Source: Chrysophaeum taylorii (Eukaryota; Sar; Pelagophyceae; Pelagomonadales; Pelagomonadaceae). From it: a DNA stretch of 64,000 nt. Where the stretch lies: NCBI GenBank assembly GCA_029834535.1, contig JAQMWT010000451.1, positions 30,662 through 94,661 of the forward strand, in the 5' to 3' direction. Below the pieces are notes generated by a model. The model made no database searches and had not been told where the DNA came from. It saw nothing but the letters and a program-made list of their open reading frames with translations. The position numbers were made by a program, and so were the translations under genes. Shown here one piece after another: positions 1-8,565 of this stretch. The first letter of the stretch is position 1, and the number at the start of each line of letters is the position of its first letter.

Positions 1-2
1 AG

Positions 3-1694
3 CGGTTCCACGTGTTCATGATCCCGCGGAAAACCTTTATTTGCGAGCAGTTTTTGGAGGACGAGCTCGTGCTTCCTTACGTGAACACGGGCGATTTCCA
101 CCTCGATCTCGTGGCTTTCGACGCGGACGTGCTGAGCCTGGAATTGGAGAGTTGCTTTCACGACACGAAGATCCGGGGGGACCCGACGATGCTGGAATTC
201 GTGGTCCAGTCCCTCCTGAAGCTCGAGAACTTCTTCGGGGTCCCGCGGCGAATTCGCGGTCTCGGACCCTCGGCGAAAGGCGTGCTCGAGCGTCTCGCGC
301 GCCAGCGCCATAAGATGTGGGTCCTCAAGCTGCGGGAAAGGGGGTGCTACATGTTCACCGGAGAGTTGTTGGGGGCCAAGCCTCCGCCCCCGATGCCCGC
401 CGAGGATCCCGAAGGCGACTGGGAGTTAATGGTGTTCGATCGAGCCGCGGATTTGGTCACGGCTCTCGTCACGCCGCTCACCTACGAGGGGCTCATCGAC
501 GAGCTCGTTGGAATCAAGAACAGTTGCGTCAAGCTGCCCGACCAGGACGGGGGAAGTGTCGAGACCGTCGCCCTTAACTCGAACGACGCTCTGTACCAGG
601 AAATCCGAGACCTGAACGTCGAGGGATTGGGGTCGACTTTGGGCGATCGGGCCAAGCAGATTCGCGGTTCGTACGACAATTTCAGATCGAACAAAGATGC
701 GTCCATCACCGAAATCCACGATTTTGTGAAACAAATACCGGGGTTGACGCGAAACTACAAGTCGCTTCAGACGCACATCAATATCGTCGAGAAGATTAAG
801 GAAACAACGGATTCGAGAGACTTTCGCGATAGGTGGAATACGGAACGGTCGATGTTGGAAGGCGAGCAGAGCGCCGACCTCGAGGATCTCATCCTCCAGC
901 AGATTCCCCCGATGATGGCGCTGCGGTTCTTGTGTCTCCAGTCGATCGTGGCGGGCGGAATTCGCAAGTTCGATTTTTTTCGCAGGGAGATCATCCACAG
1001 CTACGGGTTCGAGTTGCTGCCGACCCTCCACAATCTGGAAAAGGCGGGCCTCCTGACGAAAAAGGATTCGAGCTGGATGACCACCGAAGTCCCCTTCGCC
1101 ACTGTCCGGAAGCAGCTGCGTTTGATCGTGGACGTCGACGCTATCAACCCTGACGACATTTCGTACGTCAGTTCCGGCTACGCCCCGCTGTCGTGCCGAT
1201 TGCTCCAAGTCCCGTGGACACCCCAGTTGCTCCAACATCTCCCGGGACCGGCTTTTGACTACCGACCCTTCGATTTTAAGAGAGAAGACCTCGTCGACCT
1301 CATGAAAACGCCCTCGTCCCGTCTTTTTTCTCCCCCGACTGCGACCGAAGCCCCGTTATCCCCAGGAGGAGGAGGAGGAGGAGGAGGAGGGGGTTCGCCG
1401 GCGGCATCCCCTCAGAAAAAGAAGACGACGCTGGTGGTGTACTTCGTGGGCGGCGTCACCTACGCCGAGATCGCTGCCCTCCGCTTCCTCTCCAAGCAAC
1501 CCGCCTTTCCCCACAACATCATCGTCGCCACCACCAACATCGTCAACGGGTCTACCTTCATCAAGGGTCTCGTCTACGAGATCGAAAACCGCCTCCAGCG
1601 CAACAACAACAACAACACCACCACCACCACCACCACCGCCGCCGCCGCCGCCGCCGCCGCGCCGTCGCCGTCGTCTTCGTCTTCGCCTACCTAG
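3..1694 (+). CDS. VPS33: VPS33 (Sec1/Munc18 family) C-terminal part, cut by window edge
   Basis: VPS33 is the SM-family subunit of the HOPS/CORVET tethering complexes and guides SNARE assembly in fusion at late endosomes and the vacuole. The frame is open from base 3 with no start, so the gene begins before the window and about 563 residues are visible. The stretch 'LTYEGLIDELVGIKNSCVKL' (about bases 480-540) is a VPS33 signature, and 'VVYFVGGVTYAEIAALRFLS' (about bases 1433-1490) is the typical C-terminal Sec1 block. Between them lies a poly-Gly insert (about 1366-1390). The protein ends in Asn, Thr, Ala and Ser homopolymer runs. An internal in-frame GTG or ATG near base 12 is not a credible start, because the preceding residues also match the family. 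The stop overlaps the convergent AlkB-like gene by 8 bp. Family assignment is strong. VPS33A versus VPS33B type is not resolved. Confidence 0.9.
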   Translation, partial: RFHVFMIPRKTFICEQFLEDELVLPYVNTGDFHLDLVAFDADVLSLELESCFHDTKIRGDPTMLEFVVQSLLKLENFFGVPRRIRGLGPSAKGVLERLARQRHKMWVLKLRERGCYMFTGELLGAKPPPPMPAEDPEGDWELMVFDRAADLVTALVTPLTYEGLIDELVGIKNSCVKLPDQDGGSVETVALNSNDALYQEIRDLNVEGLGSTLGDRAKQIRGSYDNFRSNKDASITEIHDFVKQIPGLTRNYKSLQTHINIVEKIKETTDSRDFRDRWNTERSMLEGEQSADLEDLILQQIPPMMALRFLCLQSIVAGGIRKFDFFRREIIHSYGFELLPTLHNLEKAGLLTKKDSSWMTTEVPFATVRKQLRLIVDVDAINPDDISYVSSGYAPLSCRLLQVPWTPQLLQHLPGPAFDYRPFDFKREDLVDLMKTPSSRLFSPPTATEAPLSPGGGGGGGGGGSPAASPQKKKTTLVVYFVGGVTYAEIAALRFLSKQPAFPHNIIVATTNIVNGSTFIKGLVYEIENRLQRNNNNNTTTTTTTAAAAAAAAPSPSSSSSPT

Positions 1695-2349
1695 TCGTAG
1701 GAGGTTGTCGTCGACGAAAGTGCCGAAACGTAAACGAGATGCGTCTCCCCTCGGGATAATGGTCCTTCGTCTTCCTTCGTCTCGGAATCTCGTGTTTGTG
1801 AGTTTGTTGCGTCGTTCCCCCCATTACCAAAAGGTCGCCATCCTCGAGCAAAAGTTCCGCCACGCCCCCCCCCAGTTTTGGCCTCAACAGAAAGCGCCGA
1901 CACGCCCCCCAGGACACGGATACCACAGGACACTCCGGATCCAAAAAGGTCTCGTCGTCGCTGTGGAGGCCAATGTGGTGCTCTGGTTCGTACCAGTTCC
2001 CGAGGCAAGCGTTAACCGGAGCGAAGTTCGCGACGCGATCCATCATTTCCGCCACAAACGGAACCATCTCGTGCGCTTCCGAGGTGTGCCCAGAATAACG
2101 ATATGTCGCGCCCCAGGACTTGGAATAACGGTTCTGCAGGACCTCGCGACCGTACACCTTTATTCTTGGTCGCTCGGCCGGTCGCATCTCCCAAACTTCG
2201 TCGAATACCTTCGCGCTCGGGGGGGGGGACCACGCCTTGGCGACCACGACCCACGACGCCTCGTCCGACGTCAACGGAATGCACTTCCCCTCGACCATTT
2301 CCGCAATCTCCGTCCCACCCAAAACCCGACCCCGCTTGCGTGGCGGCAT
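1687..2349 (-). CDS. AlkB-like 2OG-Fe(II) dioxygenase
   Basis: The 220-residue protein belongs to the AlkB family of 2-oxoglutarate- and Fe(II)-dependent dioxygenases, which remove alkyl groups from DNA or RNA bases. The iron site H129-x-D131 is seen in 'HHIGLHSDDE', with a distal His at 184 or 186. The C-terminal 'RRISFTFR' (202-209) carries the Arg pair that binds 2-oxoglutarate. 'RYSGHTSEAHEMVPF' and 'GNWYEPEHHIGLHSDDE' give the order expected for ALKBH2/3-like proteins. The start was set at the ATG at 2349. Upstream in-frame codons run into the CAGTAAGTTCACCTGG repeat array, so the longer reading is unlikely. The 3' end overlaps the VPS33 stop. Substrate is not predictable from sequence alone. 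Confidence 0.85.
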   Translation of the reverse strand: MPPRKRGRVLGGTEIAEMVEGKCIPLTSDEASWVVVAKAWSPPPSAKVFDEVWEMRPAERPRIKVYGREVLQNRYSKSWGATYRYSGHTSEAHEMVPFVAEMMDRVANFAPVNACLGNWYEPEHHIGLHSDDETFLDPECPVVSVSWGACRRFLLRPKLGGGVAELLLEDGDLLVMGGTTQQTHKHEIPRRRKTKDHYPEGRRISFTFRHFRRRQPPTTR

Positions 2350-2383
2350 CGAGGACAATCTCAATAATAATAACAAGTGCAGG

Positions 2384-2730
2384 CCAGTAAGTTCGCCAGT
2401 AAGTTCACCTAGTCCCAATCTCTAACCCCAGTAAGTTCACCTGGTCCCAGTAAGTTCACCTGGTCAGTAAGTTCACCTAGTCCAAATCTCTAACCCCAGT
2501 AAGTTCGGCGTAAACCCACTCGTGCTCACACCACTCCTTCGAGCTCGTCGCTGTCGCCTCCGCCAATCTAAGGTGCTTCGATCCGCACACGCCGCTAACC
2601 TTTCAGTTTACTCTAAAACCCCCAGTAAGCTCACCTGGTCCCAGTAAGTTCACCTGGTCACTATATTCACCTAGTCCCAATCCCAAACCCCAGTAAGTCC
2701 ACGTGGTCCCAGTAAGTTCACCTACAGTGC
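2384..2730. repeat. Clustered CAGTAAGTTCACCTGGTCC repeats (copy A)
   Basis: About eight imperfect copies of CAGTAAGTTCACCTRGTCC, some separated by CAATCTCTAACCC, fill 2384-2515 and 2622-2730. Between them is a short unique piece (CGGCGTAAACCC ... GAGCTCGTCGCT). The unit is partly palindromic (CCAG ... CTGG). The same array lies at 62734-62820 and 63238-63362, again next to a helicase remnant, so it is part of a dispersed element. The array starts directly upstream of the AlkB-like start codon. Confidence 0.85.
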
Positions 2731-3386
2731 GCGTGTAGACGCCGGGAGGGGGCTTATCGGTATTGCGCAGCACGTGTGGGGTAGGGCGGAGTCGTCGACT
2801 CAGAAGAGCATATTCTCGGGGTTGCCGATCGACAGAGAGCCACGTAGAGCTGGACGTGACAGAAGACGGGCTTGTGGGCAAGAGGACGCCGACCTCGCGG
2901 GGCGTCTGGCCCTGGCTCTTGTTGATCGTTTGGCGTCGGCGGGCCTTAAGAAGGGATACAGATTCGAGGAGCCTCGGTGACACGACGCGATCGCTGATGT
3001 ATCCGGTGCCGTTCCAGAGGCCGTGCGACGGGTCGAGGTTGCGAAGACTTTAAGCTCGCGATCAAAGTCAGCATGCCGTTGGTTGTCAGGGAGTTGAAAA
3101 CTCGACTGTTAAGAGCGAGGCGTCGTCTTCCGACCCAACCTAGTCGGCCGAAAAGAACTCCGACGCCTCGTCTTCGGAAAAAAAAGGCCGCGGTCATGCG
3201 CGCGTTGTCAGCATCGACAACATCGTTTCGACGGGGCGTGAGAATGGCGCGCTGAAAGAGCCGCCGCGGGTCGTGGAAATAGTCTGCGAGGTCGCCGTAG
3301 ACGGCTTGGAGGATCACTGTCTGGCTCTCGCGCCTACCTGATCTTTACTCTCGTGCCTATCTGATCCTTACCCTAAATCTAGGGAC
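2731..3386 (-). pseudogene. Helitron/PIF1-like helicase remnant (copy A)
   Basis: On the minus strand, codons near 3317-3170 read 'LFQRAILTPRRNDVVDADNA', like the PIF1/Helitron helicase segment 'RAILTPxNxxVDxxN'. Codons near 2925-2870 read 'TINKSQGQTPREVGVLLP', the C-terminal motif of Helitron and PIF1 helicases. The two pieces lie in different frames with interruptions, so this is a decayed fragment and not a working gene. A near-identical copy is at 63363-64000. I do not see the Rep/HUH domain or clear Helitron termini, so a PIF1-like gene fragment carried by another element is possible. Confidence 0.7.
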
Positions 3387-3726
3387 AAACAAACAGACAG
3401 ACAGACAGACAGACAAACATCTGTCGATTAGTAGTTAGGATGATGCCAAGATTACAAAAGCGGCCATAACAACAAAACCCTTACCTTATTAGCCGCGAGG
3501 CATATCACACCACCTTTGACCGACCCCACATCATCGCCTCGCGCGATCGACACGACAGTGCGGCTGCCGGCGTTATAGATGGCCGCCAACAACTCCCCGA
3601 ATCCCAGTGCCGGTGGTTGGATGTGCAGGGTGTGCTCGTTATTATTATTATTATTATTATTAACACCCGAGTGGATGGATCGTCCTTCCTTCCTGCGGTG
3701 CAAAATGTATGTTTCCCGAGCAACAA
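3387..3726. other. Gene-free spacer with CAGA and ATT microsatellites
   Basis: A (CAGA)n run at about 3392-3414 is followed by ACATCTGTCGATTAGTAGT, a segment found again after the GA microsatellite at 46034-46060. An (ATT)n run lies at 3639-3661. I see no supported gene here. The 3' end of SDHC begins at 3727. Confidence 0.6.
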
Positions 3727-4155
3727 CTAGTCTTTTTTCTTGGGTAAGGTGGCCGCGGCGAGGCCGACAGAGGCGACCGTGGCCACCCCGATGAGGGCCC
3801 AGCTCGAGCGCTCGACTTTGTCGTTCTCCAGCGTTTCGGGAATCTTGTCCCAGATAGTGTGGCGCATCGCTCCGAGGAAGTGGTAGACAAGGGGGAACGC
3901 GACGGCGAACTTTGCCGCGGGGGCAGCGGGTGAGGACCCGAGGGATGCGGCGAGGGCGCCGACGTCGCCGCCAGCGAGGGAGATGGCCGCAACGCCGCCG
4001 AGGCCAACGGAAAGCAAGACTCCCGTCACCCGCTGCGTGATCGAGGAGACGGCCGCGATCGGAAAGGCGTACTGCGTCACGTGCGGCGACACGGGCCGGC
4101 CCATGGCCTTCATCCGGTCAGTGTAGGTCGCTAGGCCCCGCGCCAGTCGGTTCAT
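3727..4155 (-). CDS. SDHC: Succinate dehydrogenase cytochrome b560 subunit
   Basis: This is the 142-residue membrane anchor subunit of respiratory complex II, which passes electrons from the iron-sulphur subunit to ubiquinone in the mitochondrial inner membrane. 'RPVSPHVTQYAFPIAAVSSI' (20-39) followed by 'TQRVTG' is the family hallmark, with the quinone-site Ser and Arg. 'PLVYHFLGAMRHTIWD' (88-103) holds the conserved His residues, one of which is a haem ligand. Three hydrophobic segments follow at about 30-60, 80-100 and 118-137. The start is the ATG at 4155. The longer frame begins with a low-complexity stretch unlike a presequence, though the first 18 residues, rich in Arg, could serve as a short mitochondrial presequence. 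Confidence 0.9.
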   Translation of the reverse strand: MNRLARGLATYTDRMKAMGRPVSPHVTQYAFPIAAVSSITQRVTGVLLSVGLGGVAAISLAGGDVGALAASLGSSPAAPAAKFAVAFPLVYHFLGAMRHTIWDKIPETLENDKVERSSWALIGVATVASVGLAAATLPKKKD

Positions 4156-4416
4156 TCTTTTTTCCTTCCTTCCGCGACAGCAGAAGAACAACAACGAGGG
4201 GGCACTCACTCACTCGACCAGTTTTTTTCCGTTAGAAACTGAGACCCCACCTGACCTGGGGGAGTGAGTGGTGAGACCGCAGCACCTGTCTCGTTCGTCG
4301 TCGGAGCTGGCGAGTGGGTCTTGTCTCGATTCCTATCCAACAATCGAAGGGCCATAGCATTGCCGCGCGAGTTGACAAATAAATAAATAAATAGTCAGTC
4401 GTCAGGGAAGTGAGCG

Positions 4417-5715
4417 TCAAATAAAGGTACCAACAGCCCTTGTTATTGGCGGCGGGTCCACGTCTCTGTCTTTGTCGTCGTCCTCAGGCGGGGTTCTGAG
4501 CAGCAAAGTGCGGAGAGGGGGGGTGAACGTAGCGAAATCGAAATCAACGTCGTCATCGTCGTCGTCGTCGTCGTGGGGGGCGAGGAGCATCGCCAGGTTG
4601 GCGAGGGCCGCGAGGGCCGTCGCGAGAAAGACGGCGAAGACGAGGGTGGGCCCCTCGAAGGCAGCCCCAAACCAAAAGCCAAAAGCGGTGGAGAGGAGCT
4701 CGGCGCCGAGGAAGAGGGAGGCGAGGGCGGCTCCGACGAGGTGGGGCGGGGCGATGGTCGCGGCGAGCTCGGCGCCAAAGGGCATGACGGGGGTAGAGGC
4801 CGCCGAGAAGCAGGTCCAGGCAAGCGCGACGGCCCATAACTTTTTCGAGGCAGTCGCGGCGACGAGCGCGATCGCCGCTACCGCCGCCGCCCCTTGCGTC
4901 CCGCAGAGCAACAGCTCCAAACTCCTTCGTTCCTTTCGCACGAGGGCGCTCAAGAGTACCGCGAAGATCGAGGCACTCACGGTGACGACGGCACCGACGT
5001 CGCCGACGCACGTCTCGCCGCACGCTCCGAGCAACGCCGAATCCAAAAGCTCCGCCCAGGCCCAATACCCCCCCTGGCCGATCGCGTAGGCCGCCAGCAG
5101 CAAGGCGAGCTTGGGCCTTCGCACGAGCCTCGCCACCTGCAGCGAATAGCGAATGGATTCGTATTTTTTGGACCGTCCGAAGGTCGCGAGAGCGGAGAGA
5201 AAAAAGAAGAGGGCGTAGGCGGCTCGGACGGCCAGCCACCCCCGCACCCCGAAGGGCCGCACCACGCGCGGCGCGATCAGGTAGGCCGCGGCCGACCCAA
5301 CGTTGTTGGCGACGCTCACGACAGTCGTGACTCTCGCCGTCCATCGTTCGGGGACGTAGGACCTCGCGAAAGCCGCGGCCGTCGACACGATCAGCGGCTG
5401 GCCGACTGCCGCGACGCAGGAGCCCAAAACGAGGGTTTCGAACCCGGGGATCACCGTCAGGGCGGCCCCGAGGGCCTGGGTGAAGGCGCCCGTCAGCAAC
5501 GCGATTCGGACATTCTTGTCCACGAGGTAGCCGCAGGGCAGGCAGGTCACGCAGTAGACGCCGAGGTACAGGTTTGAGACAGCGTTGAGAGTGCTCGCGG
5601 ACCGACCATAGTACCGCTCGGCATGCTCCAGAATGGCGGCGATCCCGAGCCAGTTGATTGCGCACACAGACGACACGCCGCAGGCCACGCCAACGCGGAC
5701 CCACCAAAACACCAT
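4417..5715 (-). CDS. MFS transporter, FLVCR/SLC49-like
   Basis: The 432-residue protein has about twelve hydrophobic segments and the layout of a major facilitator carrier. 'NWLGIAAILEHAERYYGRSA' near the N-terminus and 'VSNLYLGVYCVTCLPCGYLV' resemble FLVCR/SLC49 family proteins, which carry haem, choline or ethanolamine. Substrate cannot be assigned here. A poly-Asp run and an acidic cytosolic tail follow the last membrane segment. The ATG at 5715 was chosen because the upstream in-frame stretch is a low-complexity Phe run that overlaps the divergent fibrillin-like gene. The two start codons are only 46 bp apart. SDHC lies downstream on the same strand. Confidence 0.8.
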   Translation of the reverse strand: MVFWWVRVGVACGVSSVCAINWLGIAAILEHAERYYGRSASTLNAVSNLYLGVYCVTCLPCGYLVDKNVRIALLTGAFTQALGAALTVIPGFETLVLGSCVAAVGQPLIVSTAAAFARSYVPERWTARVTTVVSVANNVGSAAAYLIAPRVVRPFGVRGWLAVRAAYALFFFLSALATFGRSKKYESIRYSLQVARLVRRPKLALLLAAYAIGQGGYWAWAELLDSALLGACGETCVGDVGAVVTVSASIFAVLLSALVRKERRSLELLLCGTQGAAAVAAIALVAATASKKLWAVALAWTCFSAASTPVMPFGAELAATIAPPHLVGAALASLFLGAELLSTAFGFWFGAAFEGPTLVFAVFLATALAALANLAMLLAPHDDDDDDDDVDFDFATFTPPLRTLLLRTPPEDDDKDRDVDPPPITRAVGTFI

Positions 5716-5761
5716 TAGGAAGGAGGAGGGTTTGAGGGTCGAGAAGAAGAAGAAGAAGAAA
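5716..5761. promoter_or_regulatory. 46-bp divergent promoter interval
   Basis: Only 46 bp separate the ATG of the MFS carrier (minus) from that of the fibrillin-like gene (plus). The interval is rich in AGG and GAAGAA and shows no TATA box. Both 5' leaders and any core promoter must fit here or inside the neighbouring coding region. The regulatory role is inferred from layout only. Confidence 0.4.
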
Positions 5762-6388
5762 ATGCTCCTGCTGACGTTGTTGGCGGTGACGAGCGCTCTG
5801 ACACCAACGGTGGATCGGACGATCGCCGCGCGGTCGCGGCTCGTGGCTGCCCTGGATAACGCGCGCGAGGACCGGGAGATCGTCGCGGCAATCGACGCAA
5901 TCGAGGCCGCAACGCCCTTCAAGGGCTTCGCCTCGGAGGACTTCGTATCCTTCGCCGTCGCCGGCGACTGGCAGCTCGACTACGCGACGCGCCGCGACTC
6001 GACGAATCTCACAAAGTCGTACGTGCGGGTGAGAGACATCTCGCAGACAGTGGAGAAAGACGCGTCGAGGACGAGAGTCGCGTGGACCCTCCCGACTACC
6101 GGCGACGCGGGTACCCTCGAAGTTAGGAGTACGATGCGCTTCCAGGCGGAGCCGAGACCCCACCACGTCCTCCGCCTCGACGGCCATTTCCTCAAACCCC
6201 TCCATAAACTATCCGCGGAACCGACCGACGTCGTGAATCACGTTGCCGCCAGCGTCCCCTACGAACTCTTCCACCCGGACCGCACGGTCATCGAGCTCCT
6301 TTACGTCGACCCCGAGCTCAAAATTCTCCGATGCACCCGCGGAACCACAGACCCCGTCCTCACCTGCCAAGTCTGGAGACGGCAATAG
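5762..6388 (+). CDS. PAP/fibrillin-like plastid lipid-associated protein
   Basis: This 208-residue protein starts with a hydrophobic signal-like segment (MLLLTLLAVTSALTP). A domain resembling PAP/fibrillin follows: 'AAIDAIEAATPF' then 'LDYATRRD', and a C-terminal 'DPELKILRCTRG' strand, which parallels the 'iraLEaxNPTP ... GxWxLxYT' pattern and the terminal 'lRIxRG' of the family. Fibrillins are lipocalin-fold proteins of plastoglobules and thylakoids that bind lipids or quinones. The N-terminal signal would fit import into a secondary plastid. The start codon is the first ATG after an AAG-rich leader. Family call is moderate because the core identity is low. Confidence 0.6.
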   Translation: MLLLTLLAVTSALTPTVDRTIAARSRLVAALDNAREDREIVAAIDAIEAATPFKGFASEDFVSFAVAGDWQLDYATRRDSTNLTKSYVRVRDISQTVEKDASRTRVAWTLPTTGDAGTLEVRSTMRFQAEPRPHHVLRLDGHFLKPLHKLSAEPTDVVNHVAASVPYELFHPDRTVIELLYVDPELKILRCTRGTTDPVLTCQVWRRQ

Positions 6389-6397
6389 GTGTATTTA

Positions 6398-6679
6398 TTA
6401 CTTGCGAAAGTACCCGCGGCGCCGGGCCTGCTGGTCCCGAGCGCGGCGACCGGGTTCTGCGCCGAGCTTGTCCTCTTCGCGCACAACGCCCACCATAGGC
6501 AGCTGCGTGATAGCGAGGGCGACGGCGAGCGCGCCGAAGGCGATAACGGGAATTCGCGGGTCCGGAAGCTCCGCGCTCTTAGTCGTCGCCGCCGCCAAAG
6601 CGACACTCGTGGCCACAACAGCCGGAGCGAAGGCCCGGACGCTCCCCATCATCATGACGCACAACATCATCTTCCACAT
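6398..6679 (-). CDS. Small plastid-targeted membrane protein with AFAP motif
   Basis: A 93-residue protein I do not recognise. It begins with a Met-rich signal peptide (MWKMMLCVMMMGSVRAFAP). The AFAP directly after the hydrophobic core is the cleavage motif of bipartite plastid targeting in stramenopiles and other red-lineage algae, so plastid import is likely. The mature part has one more hydrophobic segment ('VIAFGALAVALAITQLPM') and a basic tail rich in Arg and Gln. Size and layout resemble small photosystem or thylakoid subunits, but no family can be named. The ATG at 6679 was preferred over 6808 because it puts the signal peptide at the N-terminus. The gene ends 9 bp from the convergent fibrillin-like gene. 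Confidence 0.65.
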   Translation of the reverse strand: MWKMMLCVMMMGSVRAFAPAVVATSVALAAATTKSAELPDPRIPVIAFGALAVALAITQLPMVGVVREEDKLGAEPGRRARDQQARRRGYFRK

Positions 6680-8565
6680 TTCGTATCCTAAACCCGCGCC
6701 GACTTCTTCTTCCCATCGAGAATTTTTGAGATTTATTTTCTTTTTTATTTTCTTTCTTTGCTCGCAGCACCACCAGCAGCAGCCGCCGCCGGACATACCA
6801 CTTATCACCGGATGGATCGCGAGTGCTCTCGCTGACAGGGGAGAGAGAGCTTTATGACGTCGTGACGGGCCCTCAATATTACGCTCTGATCTTATTGTTG
6901 GTAGATTTCGTTCGAGCGAGGCGCTCTACCGTACGACGACGACGCGCGCCAATAACCAACCAATCAATCAATCAATCAATCGTGCACACGTTGATGATGA
7001 AACGTGAGCAGTGGCACTGAGACTCGGAGCGAACATCAAGGTATCGTCGCCGATTCCGGCGGAGTTCCCCAAGTTGGAGCCCTAAACTAAAACCAGGGGT
7101 GTTCGGCGGCAGTTCTGAGATGCGACGCACTGCGTCGGCGCGACGCAGTGGAACTAAGGCCAAGGCGTGTCCGGACATAAGAACATAATTGCTATTACAC
7201 TATGCGGTGCGCGATCTTGCGACCATGTCGTCCTTGACCGTCACAATTTGGGTCGTTTTTTGGATGTCGCTGTTGCCGATTCTGATCACCGGTCGCTCAG
7301 TAAAAAGTTCCGAATCATCCAGATGCGACGCGCGCGGCATGACAATAATGGTTAAAAACCCCCTCCCGCTGGTGGGTGCGGCTTTTTTTTGTTGCGCTGT
7401 GCATGATAACTACCGGACGTTAGCAACGATGCCGCGCGGACGCGAGCTCTCTCCAAGTTGGGGAGAGCGGTGCGCGCCACGTCTTCTGCCAGACGCAATA
7501 CCGGGATGGTTGGTTCACAGCAGCAGCTAAGATTATATCGCCCCCAATTCACGCGGCAACTCGGCGTTCTTGGCGATCACGTCCTCGGCCGCCGCGCGTT
7601 GCTTTCTCCCCACTCCTCTGCGAGTTGCTGGTCGGGAAGTTTCGAAGGTGGTACAGGCAAAAGGAACGCGGGATCTTCTCGACGTGTGACGGGCCAATAA
7701 ATGCCGACTCCGAGTCGCTTGATGGTACGTCGCGATATTGGAGGTCCGTCTTAAGATCCAAGGATATGTCGTCAGGTCAGGTCAGGTACTTTCCAAGCCG
7801 GATGGTACGCACTGTTCAACACTTGAGGAAAATGTCGAAACGTTCGTCGACCTTTGCGAAGCTATATCATCATCTCCAGCCTAGTTTTGACGCAGGAATC
7901 ATCGAGGACATCGCACAGCCGTGATGAACTTTGTGCTGCACCGTCGTATGACGAGAAGATACGTCGTGCTGTGCGGTAGCTCAGTCTGTCAGCTACAGGA
8001 GCATTGGGCGTAGGAGAACGTTTTTGATATGGCGGTCGTTTGGTGGTCGTCAGAGCAGGTTCGGAACTGAAGTGCTGCATATGATATCTGGTCGTCCAAG
8101 AAACAACATGGGATTATATTTCGGCCTTCTTTCTATTTTGCCGGCCGCCGAAGAATGGTAAAAAGGTAGCCTTTCGCTGCTTATTATCGCGGCGTGATGA
8201 TGCTCGAGGTTTTTCGAACAAAATACCGTCTCCAACATCTTACTATCTCGGATTCAAATCCGCCGAGCTAGAAACCGACGAATCGTAGCGCGGCTTACGG
8301 CCGGAACGGGGGACAGCCGACGCAGCAACCTTCAGTCGCCTGAAGATGGCATGCGTCCCGAGCATTATGTCGCAGGAGTGTAGTGAGTGAGTGAGTACAC
8401 GCTGTAGAGGAGGAGACCCGGTATTGAACCGAGGATCGATCGACTTAAATTCCGTTGCCCTGATATCATCATCATCACAAGAGATTCCTTCCGATAATGG
8501 ATGAATCAGAAGAAGGGTAAGCAAGCAAGCAGTCGGGAGCGAGTCATCATCATCATCGTCATAAT
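6680..8565. other. Gene-free stretch, about 1.9 kb
   Basis: I see only short open frames here with no recognisable motif. It contains a (CAAT)n run at about 6958-6981. A tRNA-like T-arm on the minus strand at about 8413-8440 lacks matching acceptor and anticodon arms. The part nearest 8566 should hold the P4-ATPase promoter. Confidence 0.5.

Noticed and set aside
3452-4007. Alternative minus-strand frames around the SDHC 3' end
   Set aside because: They extend through an ATT microsatellite or overlap SDHC in another frame.
4553-6205. 550-codon minus-strand frame over the MFS carrier
   Set aside because: It is an Arg-rich shadow in another frame. The membrane-protein reading is far better supported.
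8413-8440. tRNA-like T-arm (TTCAATA loop) on the minus strand
   Set aside because: The T stem pairs, but no complementary acceptor strand and no good anticodon stem lie at the right distance.
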